Source: Propionibacteriaceae bacterium
GTDB lineage: Bacteria > Actinomycetota > Actinomycetes > Propionibacteriales > Propionibacteriaceae
Assembly (NCBI GenBank): GCA_031272685.1
Contig: JAISTI010000225.1
Coordinates: 1-6,794, forward strand
DNA: 6,794 bases
Reading direction: 5' to 3'
Shown: positions 6,448 to 6,794 of the stretch, in pieces
Numbering within the stretch: the first letter of the stretch is position 1
Layout of the letters: every line of letters begins with the position of its first letter
Position numbers and translations under genes: made by a program
The notes under the pieces: model-generated
Told to the model about the DNA's origin: nothing
Seen by the model: the letters and a program-made list of their open reading frames with translations, nothing else
Database searches by the model: none

Positions 6448-6794
6448 ATGACCGCCAGCACCGCCGAACTGCCCGCCCGCGCGCTCACCGGGACCGCCGG
6501 AGAGCCGCGGGGCGCGGAGGCGCAAACCGCCGCCGCGCCGGCCGAGACGCAGGCGCCCAAGAAGAAGAGCGTGTTCAAGCGCGCCATCTCCTGGGTGACG
6601 ACCATGCTCATGGTCGCCTTGCTCGGCTTGGGCGTGGTGCTGGCGGTCATTCCCGCTATGCATGGCGGCACCGCGCTGACGGTGCTGACCGGTTCAATGA
6701 CCCCGACCATCCAGCCCGGCGACATCGCCGTGGTGTACGCGGTGGACGGTTTCGACGACGTCGAGATCGGCGACATCGTCACCTTCATGCCCAA
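6448..6794 (+). CDS. sipW: SipW/ER-type signal peptidase I (N-terminal part, cut by window edge)
   Basis: Membrane-bound serine endopeptidase expected to remove the atypical signal peptides of the three clients encoded just upstream. The 115 visible residues comprise an Ala/Pro-rich cytoplasmic extension of about 40 residues, K-K-K at 38-40, a transmembrane helix at about 48-70, and the catalytic box V-L-T-G-S-M-T-P-T at 79-87 with the predicted nucleophile Ser83. Then come Q-P-G-D-I-A-V-V at 89-96 and I-G-D-I-V-T-F at 107-113. The G-S-M-x-P-T box followed by G-D-[IL] is shared by all type I peptidases. The long tail and single helix, together with the client genes, favour the archaeal/ER/SipW branch, which uses Ser-His rather than Ser-Lys. 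The deciding His lies beyond the window, so the subclass is inferred. The symbol is by analogy with Bacillus sipW. No stop is reached. Confidence 0.85.
   Translation, partial: MTASTAELPARALTGTAGEPRGAEAQTAAAPAETQAPKKKSVFKRAISWVTTMLMVALLGLGVVLAVIPAMHGGTALTVLTGSMTPTIQPGDIAVVYAVDGFDDVEIGDIVTFMP

Noticed and set aside
6187..6794. Minus-strand frames opposite the third client and the peptidase
   Set aside because: They run across two genes whose plus-strand products carry clear motifs; no independent support.

Overview
The window is high-GC, gene-dense DNA of actinobacterial (Actinomycetota) character. GC-rich third positions throughout, GTG/TTG starts, a classical menaquinone gene pair and an actinobacterial-length MenE all point that way. 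I do not claim a genus.

Layout. Positions 1-1321, minus strand: two overlapping menaquinone biosynthesis genes, menE (complete) and menA (its first 65 residues; it runs off the left edge). Positions 1322-1430: an AT-richer divergent intergenic region with a small perfect palindrome. Positions 1431-6794, plus strand: a run of five co-oriented genes. These are a large secreted parallel beta-helix protein of about 955 residues, two small exported proteins packed tightly behind it, a 100-base gap holding a hairpin, a third small exported protein with a strong ribosome binding site, and the first 115 residues of a SipW/ER-type signal peptidase I (cut by the right edge).

How it fits together. The three small proteins all carry the unusual signal peptide seen on TasA, CalY and other SipW clients: a short basic start, a hydrophobic stretch, then an A-x-W-[SQ]-[DE] motif at the expected cut, followed in two of them by a G-S-L-x-x-G-T-L-x-L segment. 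A peptidase of the matching class is the next gene. The plus-strand cluster therefore reads as a self-contained export and surface-assembly locus, comparable in logic to Bacillus tapA-sipW-tasA but built from actinobacterial clients plus a large beta-helix protein. The beta-helix protein has an ordinary signal peptide and no visible wall anchor. My inference is that the small proteins form a surface fibre or matrix and the beta-helix protein is an associated adhesin or carbohydrate-interacting component. The sequence shows the parts, not the function. The menE-menA pair is housekeeping and probably unrelated to the cluster.
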